A stretch of 64,000 nucleotides of DNA from Pseudomonadota bacterium (GTDB lineage: Bacteria > Pseudomonadota > Alphaproteobacteria > Rhizobiales > Beijerinckiaceae): assembly GCA_021813805.1 (NCBI GenBank), contig JAKAJL010000001.1, positions 120,870-184,869 on the forward strand. The letters run 5' to 3'. The notes beneath the pieces are model-generated. The model ran no database searches and had not been told where the DNA came from. It saw only the letters and a program-made list of their open reading frames with translations. The position numbers were made by a program, and so were the translations under genes. Positions 1-7,544 of the stretch are shown one piece after another (the first letter of the stretch is position 1; each line of letters starts with the position of its first letter).

Positions 1-183
1 CTCGAACAGATCGCCAGCCGGCAGGGTCTGAGCGTGCCGCGCTTCATTTCCACGCTGCATGGCGAAGTGCTCAATCTTTGGGGCGAGGTCGCCAATTTCA
101 CCTCGCATTTGCGCTGCATCTGCCTCGTCGCGCTCGAAACCGGGCCCGAGGCGGCGGAGATCGACGACCGGCGGGTGGCCTGA
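1..183 (+). CDS. Ribbon-helix-helix domain protein, 3' end only
   Basis: The window opens inside this gene, in frame 1, and the frame runs to a TGA at 181-183, giving the last 60 residues. The visible part has a LEQIASRQGLSVPRF segment followed by a hydrophobic helix with three Leu/Val-rich turns. This resembles the RHH_4 family of small ribbon-helix-helix proteins common in alphaproteobacteria, which are presumed DNA-binding. The N-terminus, and therefore the full domain, lies outside the window. The family call is by resemblance only and no target can be inferred. Confidence 0.6.
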   Translation, partial: LEQIASRQGLSVPRFISTLHGEVLNLWGEVANFTSHLRCICLVALETGPEAAEIDDRRVA

Positions 184-298
184 CAAATTTTGACGATTCG
201 TAACAGCCGGATACCACCCGCCCGCCTTCAGCCTCGCTAATCTGTCCTTCGCGTTGATCGCCGCCAAGGGGCGGCCTTGCCGACGGGAACGGAGCAAG

Positions 299-694
299 AT
301 GGCGAAGGCGATACACACGATGATCCGCGTTCTCGACGAACAGCGGGCGGTGGAATTCTATGACAAGGCGTTCGGGCTGAAACCTTCCAGCCGCCTCGAT
401 TTCCCCACGTTCACCCTCATCTATCTGCGCAACCCGGAAGCCGATTTCGAGATCGAGCTCACGGTCAACAAGGACCGCGCGGAGCCCTATTCGCACGGGG
501 AAGGCTATGGCCACATCGCCTTCGTGGTGGACGATCTCGCCGCCGAACACGCGCGCTTCCAGACGCTCGGCCTCAACCCGCTCGACATCAAGGAATTCAA
601 GCCGGACGGCCATCTGATCGCCCGGTTTTTCTTCGTGCAGGACCCGGACGGGTACAAGATCGAAGTCCTGGAGCGGCATGGTCATTACCAGTGA
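299..694 (+). CDS. VOC-superfamily protein, glyoxalase I (lactoylglutathione lyase)-like
   Basis: 131 residues. The frame is open from a TTG at 254, but the ATG at 299 is preceded by GGAG at a good distance and begins the conserved fold (MAKAIHTMIRVLD). The four metal-ligand positions of glyoxalase I seem present: His in AIHTMIRV, Glu in FEIELTV, His in YGHIAFVVDD and Glu in YKIEVLE near the C-terminus. Enzymes of this family isomerise the glutathione hemithioacetal of methylglyoxal to S-lactoylglutathione in the cytoplasm. The domain is slightly short for classical GloA, so another VOC activity is possible. It lies upstream of a sugar/alcohol dehydrogenase pair on the same strand. Confidence 0.75.
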   Translation: MAKAIHTMIRVLDEQRAVEFYDKAFGLKPSSRLDFPTFTLIYLRNPEADFEIELTVNKDRAEPYSHGEGYGHIAFVVDDLAAEHARFQTLGLNPLDIKEFKPDGHLIARFFFVQDPDGYKIEVLERHGHYQ

Positions 695-780
695 ATTTGC
701 GGGCGTTGTCGCCCGCGACGTCGAGAAGCCCGAAAAGGGCCGCCGCGAAACGACCGAAACATCGGAATGGAGGAAGCAAG

Positions 781-1332
781 ATGCTTGAACGTCATGGGGC
801 GCACTGCGCGCCTCAATCGCCGGGCCGCCGGCTGTTTTTGCGGCGCTCGTCGGAAATGGCCTTCGCGGCGGCGGTCGCCATCGGCTCGGGGGGCGCGCTG
901 ATCAACGCCACCGAAGCCTGGGGGCTCGAGGTCAAGGGCTTGAAGCCCGAGACCATGAAGACCCTGATCCTGATGTCGCGCGACATTTATCCGCACGACC
1001 GCATCCCCGACCGCAACTACGCCATCGCCGCCAAGCCCTTCGACGAAAAGGCCGCCGCCGATCCCAAGCAGAAGGCGATGTTCGAGAACGGCGTCGCGGA
1101 GTTGGACATGCTCGCCGGTCCCGGCGGCTATGTCGGCCTCGGCTGGGAGGCGGACCGCGTCGCCGTGCTGCACAAGATTTCCGATACGCCGATGTTCGAG
1201 GCTGTGCGCTCGACCCTTGTGGTCTCGCTCTACAACCAGAAGGAGATCTGGCCGATCTTTGGCTATGAGGGCGAGTCCTTTTCCAAGGGCGGCTATATTC
1301 ATCGCGGTTTCAACGACCTCGATTGGTTGTGA
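781..1332 (+). CDS. Tat-signal small subunit of a GMC-type dehydrogenase (gluconate 2-dehydrogenase subunit 3-like)
   Basis: 183 residues. The ATG at 781 follows a purine-rich GGAGGAAGCAAG site; the frame extends up to a GTG at 691 but that leader looks non-coding. The N-terminus has a twin-arginine signal (RRLFLRRSS followed by an Ala/Gly-rich hydrophobic stretch). The rest resembles the small (gamma) subunit of membrane sugar dehydrogenases, which carries the Tat signal and ferries the folded FAD subunit across the inner membrane. The gene is 24 bp upstream of the GMC oxidoreductase and is almost certainly co-transcribed with it. The export role is established for the family and inferred here from pairing. 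Confidence 0.75.
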   Translation: MLERHGAHCAPQSPGRRLFLRRSSEMAFAAAVAIGSGGALINATEAWGLEVKGLKPETMKTLILMSRDIYPHDRIPDRNYAIAAKPFDEKAAADPKQKAMFENGVAELDMLAGPGGYVGLGWEADRVAVLHKISDTPMFEAVRSTLVVSLYNQKEIWPIFGYEGESFSKGGYIHRGFNDLDWL

Positions 1333-1356
1333 ACGGGCGGGATCGAGGAGAAAACC

Positions 1357-2928
1357 ATGGCTGCGAAATTCGACTTCAACGATGACAACGTCGTCGTCAT
1401 CATCGGTTCGGGCGCCGGCGGCGGCACGGTTGGCAACGAACTCGCCCAGAAAGGCGTCAATGTCGTCGTGCTGGAAGCGGGAAAGCGCTACGACATCACC
1501 GATTTCATCAACGACGAATGGGCGAGCTTCGCCCAGCTTGCCTGGACCGACGCGCGCACGACCTCGGGCACCTGGCGGGTGGCGAAGAATTTCCCCAATC
1601 TGCCCGCCTGGATCGTCAAGGCGGTCGGCGGAACCAGCATCCATTGGGCGGGCGCGTCGCTGCGCCTCCAGGCGCATGAACTCAAGGCATTGACGACCTA
1701 TGGACATGTCGCCGGCGCCAATCTGCTCGACTGGCCGCTGACTCTCGAAGAACTCGAGCCCTATTACGCCCGCGCCGAGGACAAAATGGGCGTGACCCGC
1801 ACCAATGGCATCCCCGGACTTCCCGGCAACAATAACTTCAAGGTGTTCCACGCCGGCGCGGAAAAGATCGGCTACAAGGACTGCGACACCGGCCACATGG
1901 CGATCAATTCGCAGCCGCGCGACGACCGCAACGCCTGTCAGCAGACAGGCTTCTGCTTCCAGGGCTGTAAATGGGGCGCCAAATGGTCGACGCTGTACAC
2001 CGAAATCCCCAAGGGCGAGAAAACCGGCCATATGGAGGTGCGCTCGGAATCCCGAGTGCTGCGCATCGAGCATGACGACGATGGCAAGGTGAAGGCGGTG
2101 GTTTACGTTGACAAGGACGGAAACCACCAGCGGCAGAAGGCGCGCGTCGTCTGCGTCGCCGGCAATTCGATCGAAAGCCCGCGGATCCTGCTCAATTCAG
2201 CCTCCTCGAAATTCCCCGACGGCCTCGCCAATTCTTCCGGTCAGGTCGGGCGCAATTACATGCGCCACACCACCGGTTCGGTCTATGCCGTGTTCGAGAA
2301 GCCGGTCCACATGTATCGCGGCACCACCATGGCCGGCGTCATCCGCGACGAGGCGCGCCACGACCCGAGCCGCGGCTTTGTCGGCGGCTACGAGTTCGAG
2401 ACGCTCTCTCTCGGCATACCGTTCATGGCCGCCTTCCTCGATCCGGGCGCCTGGGGCCGGTCCTTCACCAGCGCCATGGACGATTATCCCAACATGGCCG
2501 GCCTGTGGATCGTCGGCGAGGACATGCCGCAGGAAACCAACCGGGTCACGCTCAGTGCGACGGTCAAGGACGCTTTCGGCCTGCCCGTCGCCGACGTCCA
2601 TTTCGACGATCATCCGAACGACGTGGCGATGCGCAACCACGCCTACGCCCAGGGGACGAGGCTCTATGACGCGGTCGGCGCGATCCGCACCTTGCCGACG
2701 CCGCCCTATCCCTCGACCCATAATCTCGGCACCAACCGGATGAGCGAGAAGCCGCGCGACGGCGTGGTCAACAAATGGGGACAGTCGCACGACATCAAGA
2801 ATCTGTTCGTTTCCGACGGCAGCCAGTTCACCACCGGCGGCGCGGAAAACCCGACCTTGACCATCGTGACCCTGGCGATCCGCCAAGCCGAATATATCGC
2901 TTCGCAGATGACGGCGCGCGCAATCTGA
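1357..2928 (+). CDS. GMC family FAD-dependent sugar/alcohol dehydrogenase, catalytic subunit
   Basis: 523 residues, start preceded by GAGGAG. An N-terminal dinucleotide-binding motif (GSGAGGGTVGNELA, about 17-30) followed by Glu40 binds FAD. The C-terminal GMC motif STHNLGTNRM and the TGGAENPTLT segment complete the active site. Cys194, Cys200 and Cys204 have the C-x5-C-x3-C spacing of the [3Fe-4S] cysteines of bacterial FAD glucose dehydrogenase alpha subunits, suggesting an internal Fe-S cluster. No signal peptide is present, so export would rely on the upstream Tat subunit. No cytochrome c subunit follows, so its electron acceptor is unknown. The substrate (glucose, gluconate, fructose, sorbitol or another alcohol) cannot be decided. 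Confidence 0.85.
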   Translation: MAAKFDFNDDNVVVIIGSGAGGGTVGNELAQKGVNVVVLEAGKRYDITDFINDEWASFAQLAWTDARTTSGTWRVAKNFPNLPAWIVKAVGGTSIHWAGASLRLQAHELKALTTYGHVAGANLLDWPLTLEELEPYYARAEDKMGVTRTNGIPGLPGNNNFKVFHAGAEKIGYKDCDTGHMAINSQPRDDRNACQQTGFCFQGCKWGAKWSTLYTEIPKGEKTGHMEVRSESRVLRIEHDDDGKVKAVVYVDKDGNHQRQKARVVCVAGNSIESPRILLNSASSKFPDGLANSSGQVGRNYMRHTTGSVYAVFEKPVHMYRGTTMAGVIRDEARHDPSRGFVGGYEFETLSLGIPFMAAFLDPGAWGRSFTSAMDDYPNMAGLWIVGEDMPQETNRVTLSATVKDAFGLPVADVHFDDHPNDVAMRNHAYAQGTRLYDAVGAIRTLPTPPYPSTHNLGTNRMSEKPRDGVVNKWGQSHDIKNLFVSDGSQFTTGGAENPTLTIVTLAIRQAEYIASQMTARAI

Positions 2929-2953
2929 TCTCCCCGGATTGCGAAGCCTACTA

Positions 2954-2985
2954 AGCGCGGCGGGGCCAATCCGCCGCGCTTTTTT
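2954..2985 (+). terminator. Rho-independent terminator between convergent genes
   Basis: A 10-bp GC-rich stem (AGCGCGGCGG at 2954-2963 pairing with 2971-2980) with a 7-nt loop is followed by at least five T residues. It lies just after the GMC dehydrogenase and faces the 3' end of hemN. The T-tract is only on the plus-strand side, so it mainly serves the dehydrogenase operon. Confidence 0.85.
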
Positions 2986-2991
2986 CACGAC

Positions 2992-4344
2992 TCACACCGC
3001 GACGCTGTGGCGCGCGGCGCGGGCGGGCAGATAGGCGTCGAAGGCCGAGGCCACGAGACGCATGAAGGGGCGTCCCGCCTCGGTGATCGAGACGCGCCGC
3101 CCCTCCTGGGTCGCAACGCCCTCCCTGGACAGCTGCGCCAACTGGTCCTGCGCGCCGTCGAGCGCAGCGGCGTCGCCCAGCATTTTTTCGGCGATTACGC
3201 CGTAATCGACCGAGAAATCGCACATCAGCCGCTCGATCACCGCCGCGCGGGCAAGATCGTCGCGGGTGAAGGCGACGCCCTTCACGATGGCGAAACGGTC
3301 GGATTCGACGGCCCGGCGCCAAGTGGCGACGTCGGCCGTGTTCTGGACATAGCCCTGCGGCAACCGGCCGATGGAGGACGCGCCGAAGGGCAGCAGCGCG
3401 TCCGCCTGATCCACCGTGTAACCCTGGAAATTGCGCCGCAGCCTGCCCTCGCGCTGGGCGATGGCCATCGGATCGTCGGGAAGCGCGAAATGGTCGAGGC
3501 CGATGGCGTCATAGCCCTGCCCGATGAGGGCCTTCCGCGCCGTCGCCGCCTGATTCAGGCGGGCCGCCGCCCCCGGCAGGGCCGCTGCGTCGATCAATTG
3601 TTGCCGCTTGGCGAACCACGGCGCATGGGCGTAGCCGAACAGGGCGAAGCGGGTCGGCCGGAGCGAAGCCGCAAGCTCGGCGCTGCGGACGACGTCTTCC
3701 TCGCTTTGATGGGGCAGTCCGTACATCAGGTCGAGGTTAATGGCGCGGAAGCCGGAGCCCCGCAGGACCTTCACGGCGCGCTCGACCACCTCGAACGGCT
3801 GGACGCGGCCGATGGCCTTCTGGACATGCGCGTTGAGATCCTGCACGCCCAGGCTCACGCGGTTGAAGCCCGCCGCGGCGAGGCCGCGGGCGAGCTTCTC
3901 GTCGACATGGCGCGGGTCAAGCTCGATGGAGATTTCGGCGTCTGGCGCAAAATCGAAATGGCGGCGCAGGGCGTCGGTCAGTTCCCTCAACCGCGCGGGG
4001 CCGAGCAGGCCGGGCGTGCCGCCGCCCCAATGGACATGGATGACCTTGCGCGCGGGCGAACGCCTGCCGACGAGGTCGATCTCGCGCAAAAGGGTCTCGG
4101 CATAGGCGTCGAGCGGCTCCTGCCGTTTCGTCGCGCGGGTGTGGCAGCCGCAATAGGCGCACAGCTCGCGGCAATAGGGCACATGAAGATAAAGCGACAG
4201 GCGCGTCTCGGCCGGCAGCTCGGCGAGCCAGGCGGCGTAGAGCTCCGGCCCGACGGCCTCGGAAAAATGGGGCGCGGTCGGATAGCTGGTGTATCGCGGC
4301 ACCGCCTTTTCGGCGAGGACCAGATGTGACGAAAGTGCGCTCAT
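2992..4344 (-). CDS. hemN: Oxygen-independent coproporphyrinogen III oxidase (radical SAM)
   Basis: 450 residues from the ATG at 4344; the frame extends to 4479 but that would run across the regulatory box and towards hemH. The radical-SAM signature CxxxCxxCxC is seen in HVPYCRELCAYCGCH, with the flanking HemN features (RYTSYPTAPHF near the N-terminus, WGGGTP). The enzyme decarboxylates coproporphyrinogen III to protoporphyrinogen IX without oxygen, in the cytoplasm. It is divergent from hemH (ferrochelatase), and a FixK/Fnr-type box lies 34-47 bases upstream of the start, as expected for an enzyme needed at low oxygen. Confidence 0.95.
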   Translation of the reverse strand: MSALSSHLVLAEKAVPRYTSYPTAPHFSEAVGPELYAAWLAELPAETRLSLYLHVPYCRELCAYCGCHTRATKRQEPLDAYAETLLREIDLVGRRSPARKVIHVHWGGGTPGLLGPARLRELTDALRRHFDFAPDAEISIELDPRHVDEKLARGLAAAGFNRVSLGVQDLNAHVQKAIGRVQPFEVVERAVKVLRGSGFRAINLDLMYGLPHQSEEDVVRSAELAASLRPTRFALFGYAHAPWFAKRQQLIDAAALPGAAARLNQAATARKALIGQGYDAIGLDHFALPDDPMAIAQREGRLRRNFQGYTVDQADALLPFGASSIGRLPQGYVQNTADVATWRRAVESDRFAIVKGVAFTRDDLARAAVIERLMCDFSVDYGVIAEKMLGDAAALDGAQDQLAQLSREGVATQEGRRVSITEAGRPFMRLVASAFDAYLPARAARHSVAV

Positions 4345-4377
4345 GGGGCCTTCTGACACGTATAAGAACCGGCTACT

Positions 4378-4391
4378 TTGACGCCGATCAA
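4378..4391. promoter_or_regulatory. FixK/FnrL-type (CRP-Fnr family) binding site
   Basis: TTGACGCCGATCAA on the plus strand reads TTGATCGGCGTCAA on the minus strand, an exact match to the TTGAT-N4-(G/A)TCAA consensus of alphaproteobacterial FnrL/FixK. It sits between hemN and hemH. Its centre is about 40 bases from the hemN ATG and about 21 bases from the hemH ATG, so control of hemN is more likely. A possible minus-strand -10 (TTATAC, 4360-4365) lies between the box and hemN. Confidence 0.75.
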
Positions 4392-4405
4392 GTTCCGAGG
4401 TTTTG

Positions 4406-5443
4406 ATGTCTTTCGCGCCCTCCCACCATCCGCCGGTCGCCCATGGCAAGATCGGCGTGCTGCTCGTCAATCTCGGCACCCCGGAGGGGACGGGCTATTG
4501 GCCGATGCGCCGCTATCTTGCCGAATTTCTGTCCGACCGCCGGGTGATCGAGACGCCGCGCCCGTTCTGGCTGCCTTTGCTGCATCTGGTCATTCTGATG
4601 ACTCGGCCCGCGCGAAAAGGCAAGGATTATGCGGCGATCTGGAACAGGGAGCGCAATGAAGGGCCGCTGAAAACCGTGACCCGGTCCCAGGCCGAAAAGC
4701 TCGCGCAAAAAATCGCCTCGGGCGAATTCGGGCCGGCGGGAGAAAAAATCGTGGTGGACTGGGCCATGCGCTATGGCTTGCCGTCCATGGCCTCGCGCAT
4801 CGCCGCGCTCCAGGTCCAGGGCTGCGACCGGCTTCTGGTCGTCCCGCTTTATCCGCAATATTGCGCCGCCACCAGCGCCACGGTCGCCGACCGCGCCTTC
4901 GACGCCCTGAAGGCAATGCGCTGGCAGCCGGCCCTGCGGATCGCCGCGCCCTTTTACGACCGCCCGACGTATATCGGGGCGGTCGCGGCCGCGCTGCGAC
5001 AGGGATTGAAGCGCCTCGATTTCACGCCGGACAGGATCGTCGTGTCCTGGCACGGGATTCCGCGGGACTATTTCGACAAGGGCGATCCCTATTATTGCCA
5101 TTGCGCCAAGACCACCCGGCTGCTCGGCGATGCGACCGGCTTGAGCGAAAAACTGCTGATGACCTTCCAGTCGCGCTTCGGGCCCAAGGAATGGCTCAAG
5201 CCCTATACGATCGAGACGATCAAGGACCTGCCGGCCAAGGGGGTGAAGAAAATCGCGGTGATCGCGCCGGGCTTTTTCGCCGATTGCCTGGAAACCCTGG
5301 AGGAGCTGGGCGTAGAAAACCGCCGCGCCTTTCTCGAAGCCGGCGGCGAGGATTTCGCCCTCCTGCCCTGTCTCAACGACAGCGCGGGCGGGATGGACGC
5401 GATTGCCGATGTGGTCCGGACGGAGCTTGCGGGATGGATATGA
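4406..5443 (+). CDS. hemH: Ferrochelatase
   Basis: 345 residues. The start is ATG 4406 (a TTG precedes it directly). Family marks are the GVLLVNLGTP N-terminus, the active-site VSWHGIP segment with catalytic His, and the C-terminal APGFFADCLETLEEL block with the conserved Glu residues. It inserts Fe2+ into protoporphyrin IX, the last step of haem synthesis, at the inner face of the membrane. It is divergent from hemN and overlaps cutA by four bases (ATGA), so the two are translationally coupled. Confidence 0.96.
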   Translation: MSFAPSHHPPVAHGKIGVLLVNLGTPEGTGYWPMRRYLAEFLSDRRVIETPRPFWLPLLHLVILMTRPARKGKDYAAIWNRERNEGPLKTVTRSQAEKLAQKIASGEFGPAGEKIVVDWAMRYGLPSMASRIAALQVQGCDRLLVVPLYPQYCAATSATVADRAFDALKAMRWQPALRIAAPFYDRPTYIGAVAAALRQGLKRLDFTPDRIVVSWHGIPRDYFDKGDPYYCHCAKTTRLLGDATGLSEKLLMTFQSRFGPKEWLKPYTIETIKDLPAKGVKKIAVIAPGFFADCLETLEELGVENRRAFLEAGGEDFALLPCLNDSAGGMDAIADVVRTELAGWI

Positions 5444-5766
5444 GCGCCTTTTGCCTGGTGCAGACGACGATCGACGACGAAAAACGCGCCGAGGAGATGG
5501 CCAAAACTCTGGTCGAGAAAAAACTCGCCGCCTGCGTCCAGATCGCGACGGTGACCAGCCATTACGTCTGGAAGGGCGCGCCGGCGCGGGAGAAGGAATT
5601 CTTGCTCTCGGCCAAGGCGCGGAAGACGGACTTTTCCGCCATCGCCGCCGCGATCCGGTCGATGCACAGCTATGAAACGCCGGAAATCGTCGCGCTGCCG
5701 ATCCTGACCGGCGACGCCGCCTATCTCGAATGGGCGTTCCAGGCGACGGAGCGGGGGGGAGGCTGA
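5440..5766 (+). CDS. cutA: CutA-family divalent cation tolerance protein
   Basis: 108 residues from the ATG at 5440 overlapping the hemH stop (an in-frame ATG two codons upstream is also possible). It has the family layout: CLVQTTIDDEKRAEEMA, KLAACVQI, an internal WKG segment, and the SYETPEIVALPI block near the C-terminus. CutA proteins are small trimeric ferredoxin-like proteins with a loose link to copper and divalent metal tolerance. Coupling to ferrochelatase is compatible with metal homeostasis but does not prove it. Confidence 0.93.
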   Translation: MSAFCLVQTTIDDEKRAEEMAKTLVEKKLAACVQIATVTSHYVWKGAPAREKEFLLSAKARKTDFSAIAAAIRSMHSYETPEIVALPILTGDAAYLEWAFQATERGGG

Positions 5767-5994
5767 AAGTGGGAGATGCTTTTTTGGAGCGCTATTCCGC
5801 TTTCGGCTCGAAACGGTCATAGGCGGCGGACTCGGATAGCGTTCAAATATGGAAAACCGCGTAGGGCCCACCCCGCGACGCTGCGACCAAGCCGGATTGT
5901 TGACAACTAATGGGTTCCAAACCCCGGCGATTGCATCCGTTTCGTGCAGCCTATATTGTGTACGACGTGTAAATTTCCAATAGGATAAAAAATT

Positions 5995-6636
5995 ATGAAG
6001 CATAGACGAATCGCCCCCGCGCTCGCGGCCGTTGCAGCGGTGTATTATCTATCCGGCGGAGTAGCGGATGCGCAAACATCAGAAGTGCTGCATGAAATTA
6101 CGGCTACAGCAGATCGATTATGCGGATTTGTATCTCAGTTTGGCGACAAAAAGGCAATCAAGGTAAACGGGGATGTCACCGCTGAGTTGTCAGGATTGGC
6201 AAAAAGGCTAGCTAATCTGGGTGTCAAAGGAGTAGGGACGCTTGAATCAAGCCAATATGAAGGTGTTGTTCAAGCTCAACTGTCAGGAGCGCTCAAGGAT
6301 GTCCGAGACTGTAAGCTAAAAGTATTTAACGTGCTACAAGACAAGTTAATTGCTGTTGAGCATGCTCCTGGAATCCAGCGCAACCCCAATGATTTATACC
6401 AATATGGCGAAGTTGTTGGCCAAGTGCAGGGTGCGGTTATATCGCAGGCCAATGGCACTGTCACCTTCCTGAGTGTTCGTACAAGCGGTAACGCAAATCC
6501 TAGCAAGGCGGTAGAATATCAAGATTGGGTTCTGCATTGTCCTGATTTGCCGACGCCTCCTCCCAACGCGAATGTAGGACTATTCATTGGAATGGTGCAG
6601 GGAGAGAGTTGTGCAATTGTTGGAAAAATAAATTAA
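5995..6636 (+). CDS. AT-rich secreted protein of unknown function
   Basis: 213 residues with an AGGA site a few bases before the ATG. A signal peptide is visible (basic KHRR, then an Ala/Val-rich core ending ...GGVADAQ, cleavage probably after Ala or before Gln27). The mature part has four cysteines (in RLCGFV, RDCKLK, LHCPDL, ESCAIV) that could form two periplasmic disulfides. I do not recognise the family. Codons are far richer in A and T than in the neighbours, and the gene lies in the accessory patch ending at the IS element, which suggests recent acquisition. No partner gene is evident. Confidence 0.7.
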   Translation: MKHRRIAPALAAVAAVYYLSGGVADAQTSEVLHEITATADRLCGFVSQFGDKKAIKVNGDVTAELSGLAKRLANLGVKGVGTLESSQYEGVVQAQLSGALKDVRDCKLKVFNVLQDKLIAVEHAPGIQRNPNDLYQYGEVVGQVQGAVISQANGTVTFLSVRTSGNANPSKAVEYQDWVLHCPDLPTPPPNANVGLFIGMVQGESCAIVGKIN

Positions 6637-7005
6637 GTCACAATGCGGAGTAGCATTTGGTTGTGCGGCGCAAAATTCTTGATTTTGCACGCTCGCCACT
6701 ACCGTACGAAATCAACTGATTAGTAGCTGCAAATATAGGCGCAAAGGTCCGCTCCCCGCCGATTTTTGCCGGTGGCGTTCGGCCGCCCTTGGCTCGAAGC
6801 CGTCATTCGCAGGATGTTCTTCGATCGTCCGAGTCGGCCGCAACCGCCCGATCGAGCGCGCGTCGCAAAGGTCCGCATCTGGTCCTTCAACGATCGCATC
6901 TTGGTGCGTAATCATGGTCGGCCATTGCATATGGCGCGATTCCGACTGTTGTTCTATACTTGAAAATATTATTAGATGTTTGATCTTTTTGCGGAGGAGG
7001 CGCGG
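6637..7005. other. Intergenic stretch without a convincing gene
   Basis: About 370 bases of lower GC than the surroundings. There is a small hairpin (GCAAAAT/ATTTTGC, 7-bp stem) soon after the orphan gene, without a T-run, so not a clear terminator. A plus-strand frame of 65 codons (6766-6963) has no ribosome site or recognisable content. The AT-rich segment just before 7006 probably holds the promoter of the next gene. Confidence 0.5.
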
Positions 7006-7455
7006 ATGAATGGCCGGCGAGGTGGTCAGGAAATATTGTTGAACGGCATGGCGCTTGTTCTTGCCGGGTTATTATGGGGCTTGGTCGTACCGCATACGCC
7101 ATACCCTCGATTGGCCCTCGGGGCGCATATCCAGTTCGAGTTGAATGGCCTGCTGCTTGTCGCGATGGCGGCCCTCCTTTTGAAGTTCGATCATGATGTT
7201 GGCCCGAGGTCGATCTTCGTAATGCGGTTAAGCGCCTGGCTGACCTGGGCAATGGCGTTTTCCGAAGTAGCCAACAGTTGGTGGGGCACAAGAGGCGTTC
7301 TTCCAATCGCGGCCAGCCAAGCAGGAGCGACAGGTGGCCTGCCATGGCAGGAGAATGCAGTCGCGATGACACATGTTGGCGCTGGTCTTTGCCTTATCTT
7401 GGCTTGGGCGCTCTTGATATTGGGGTTTGCCAGAAGGGCAGCACATTCGGGGTAA
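7006..7455 (+). CDS. Four-helix membrane protein, hydroxylaminobenzene mutase-like, 3' end altered by IS66
   Basis: 149 residues from ATG 7006, which has a GGAGGAG site (the frame opens at 6976 without one). Four hydrophobic helices are visible (about 13-30, 42-58, 71-88, 117-140). The segment LAGLLWGLVVPHTPYPRLALGAH resembles HabA/HabB (hydroxyamino)benzene mutases, integral-membrane enzymes that turn hydroxylaminobenzene into aminophenol; a related uncharacterised 4-TM family is an alternative. The stop TAA (7453-7455) belongs to the inserted IS element. Rejoining the sequence after the right target duplicate gives ...HSGR and a TGA at 8900-8902, so the insertion costs only the final Arg. 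Confidence 0.65.
   Translation: MNGRRGGQEILLNGMALVLAGLLWGLVVPHTPYPRLALGAHIQFELNGLLLVAMAALLLKFDHDVGPRSIFVMRLSAWLTWAMAFSEVANSWWGTRGVLPIAASQAGATGGLPWQENAVAMTHVGAGLCLILAWALLILGFARRAAHSG
7444..7451. repeat. Target-site duplication, left copy
   Basis: CATTCGGG directly before the left inverted repeat of the IS element. An identical octamer follows the right end at 8888-8895. Eight bases is the length typical of IS66-family insertion. Confidence 0.95.
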
Positions 7456-7473
7456 TTACCCACGGCCATTTTG
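7452..7473 (+). repeat. IS66 left inverted repeat
   Basis: 22 bases matching the reverse complement of 8866-8887 except at positions 13-14 (GG against CC). The first bases GTAA are usual for IS66-family ends. It also supplies the TAA stop of the interrupted gene. Confidence 0.93.
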
Positions 7474-7544
7474 CGCTGTGACGGAGCAGGGCTGGCGTTT
7501 CCAGGGCACTTGCCAAGCCTGAGAAACTCCGAATCCATGTCGGC

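Noticed and set aside
685..2127. A 480-codon minus-strand frame
   Set aside because: Antisense to the dehydrogenase pair, whose FAD and GMC motifs are clear.
5896..5930. A GGGTTCCAAACCCC segment resembling a tRNA T-arm, considered as a tRNA fragment or attachment site
   Set aside because: The stem does not pair over five bases and no other arm or CCA end is present. No matching copy was seen at the other side of the patch.
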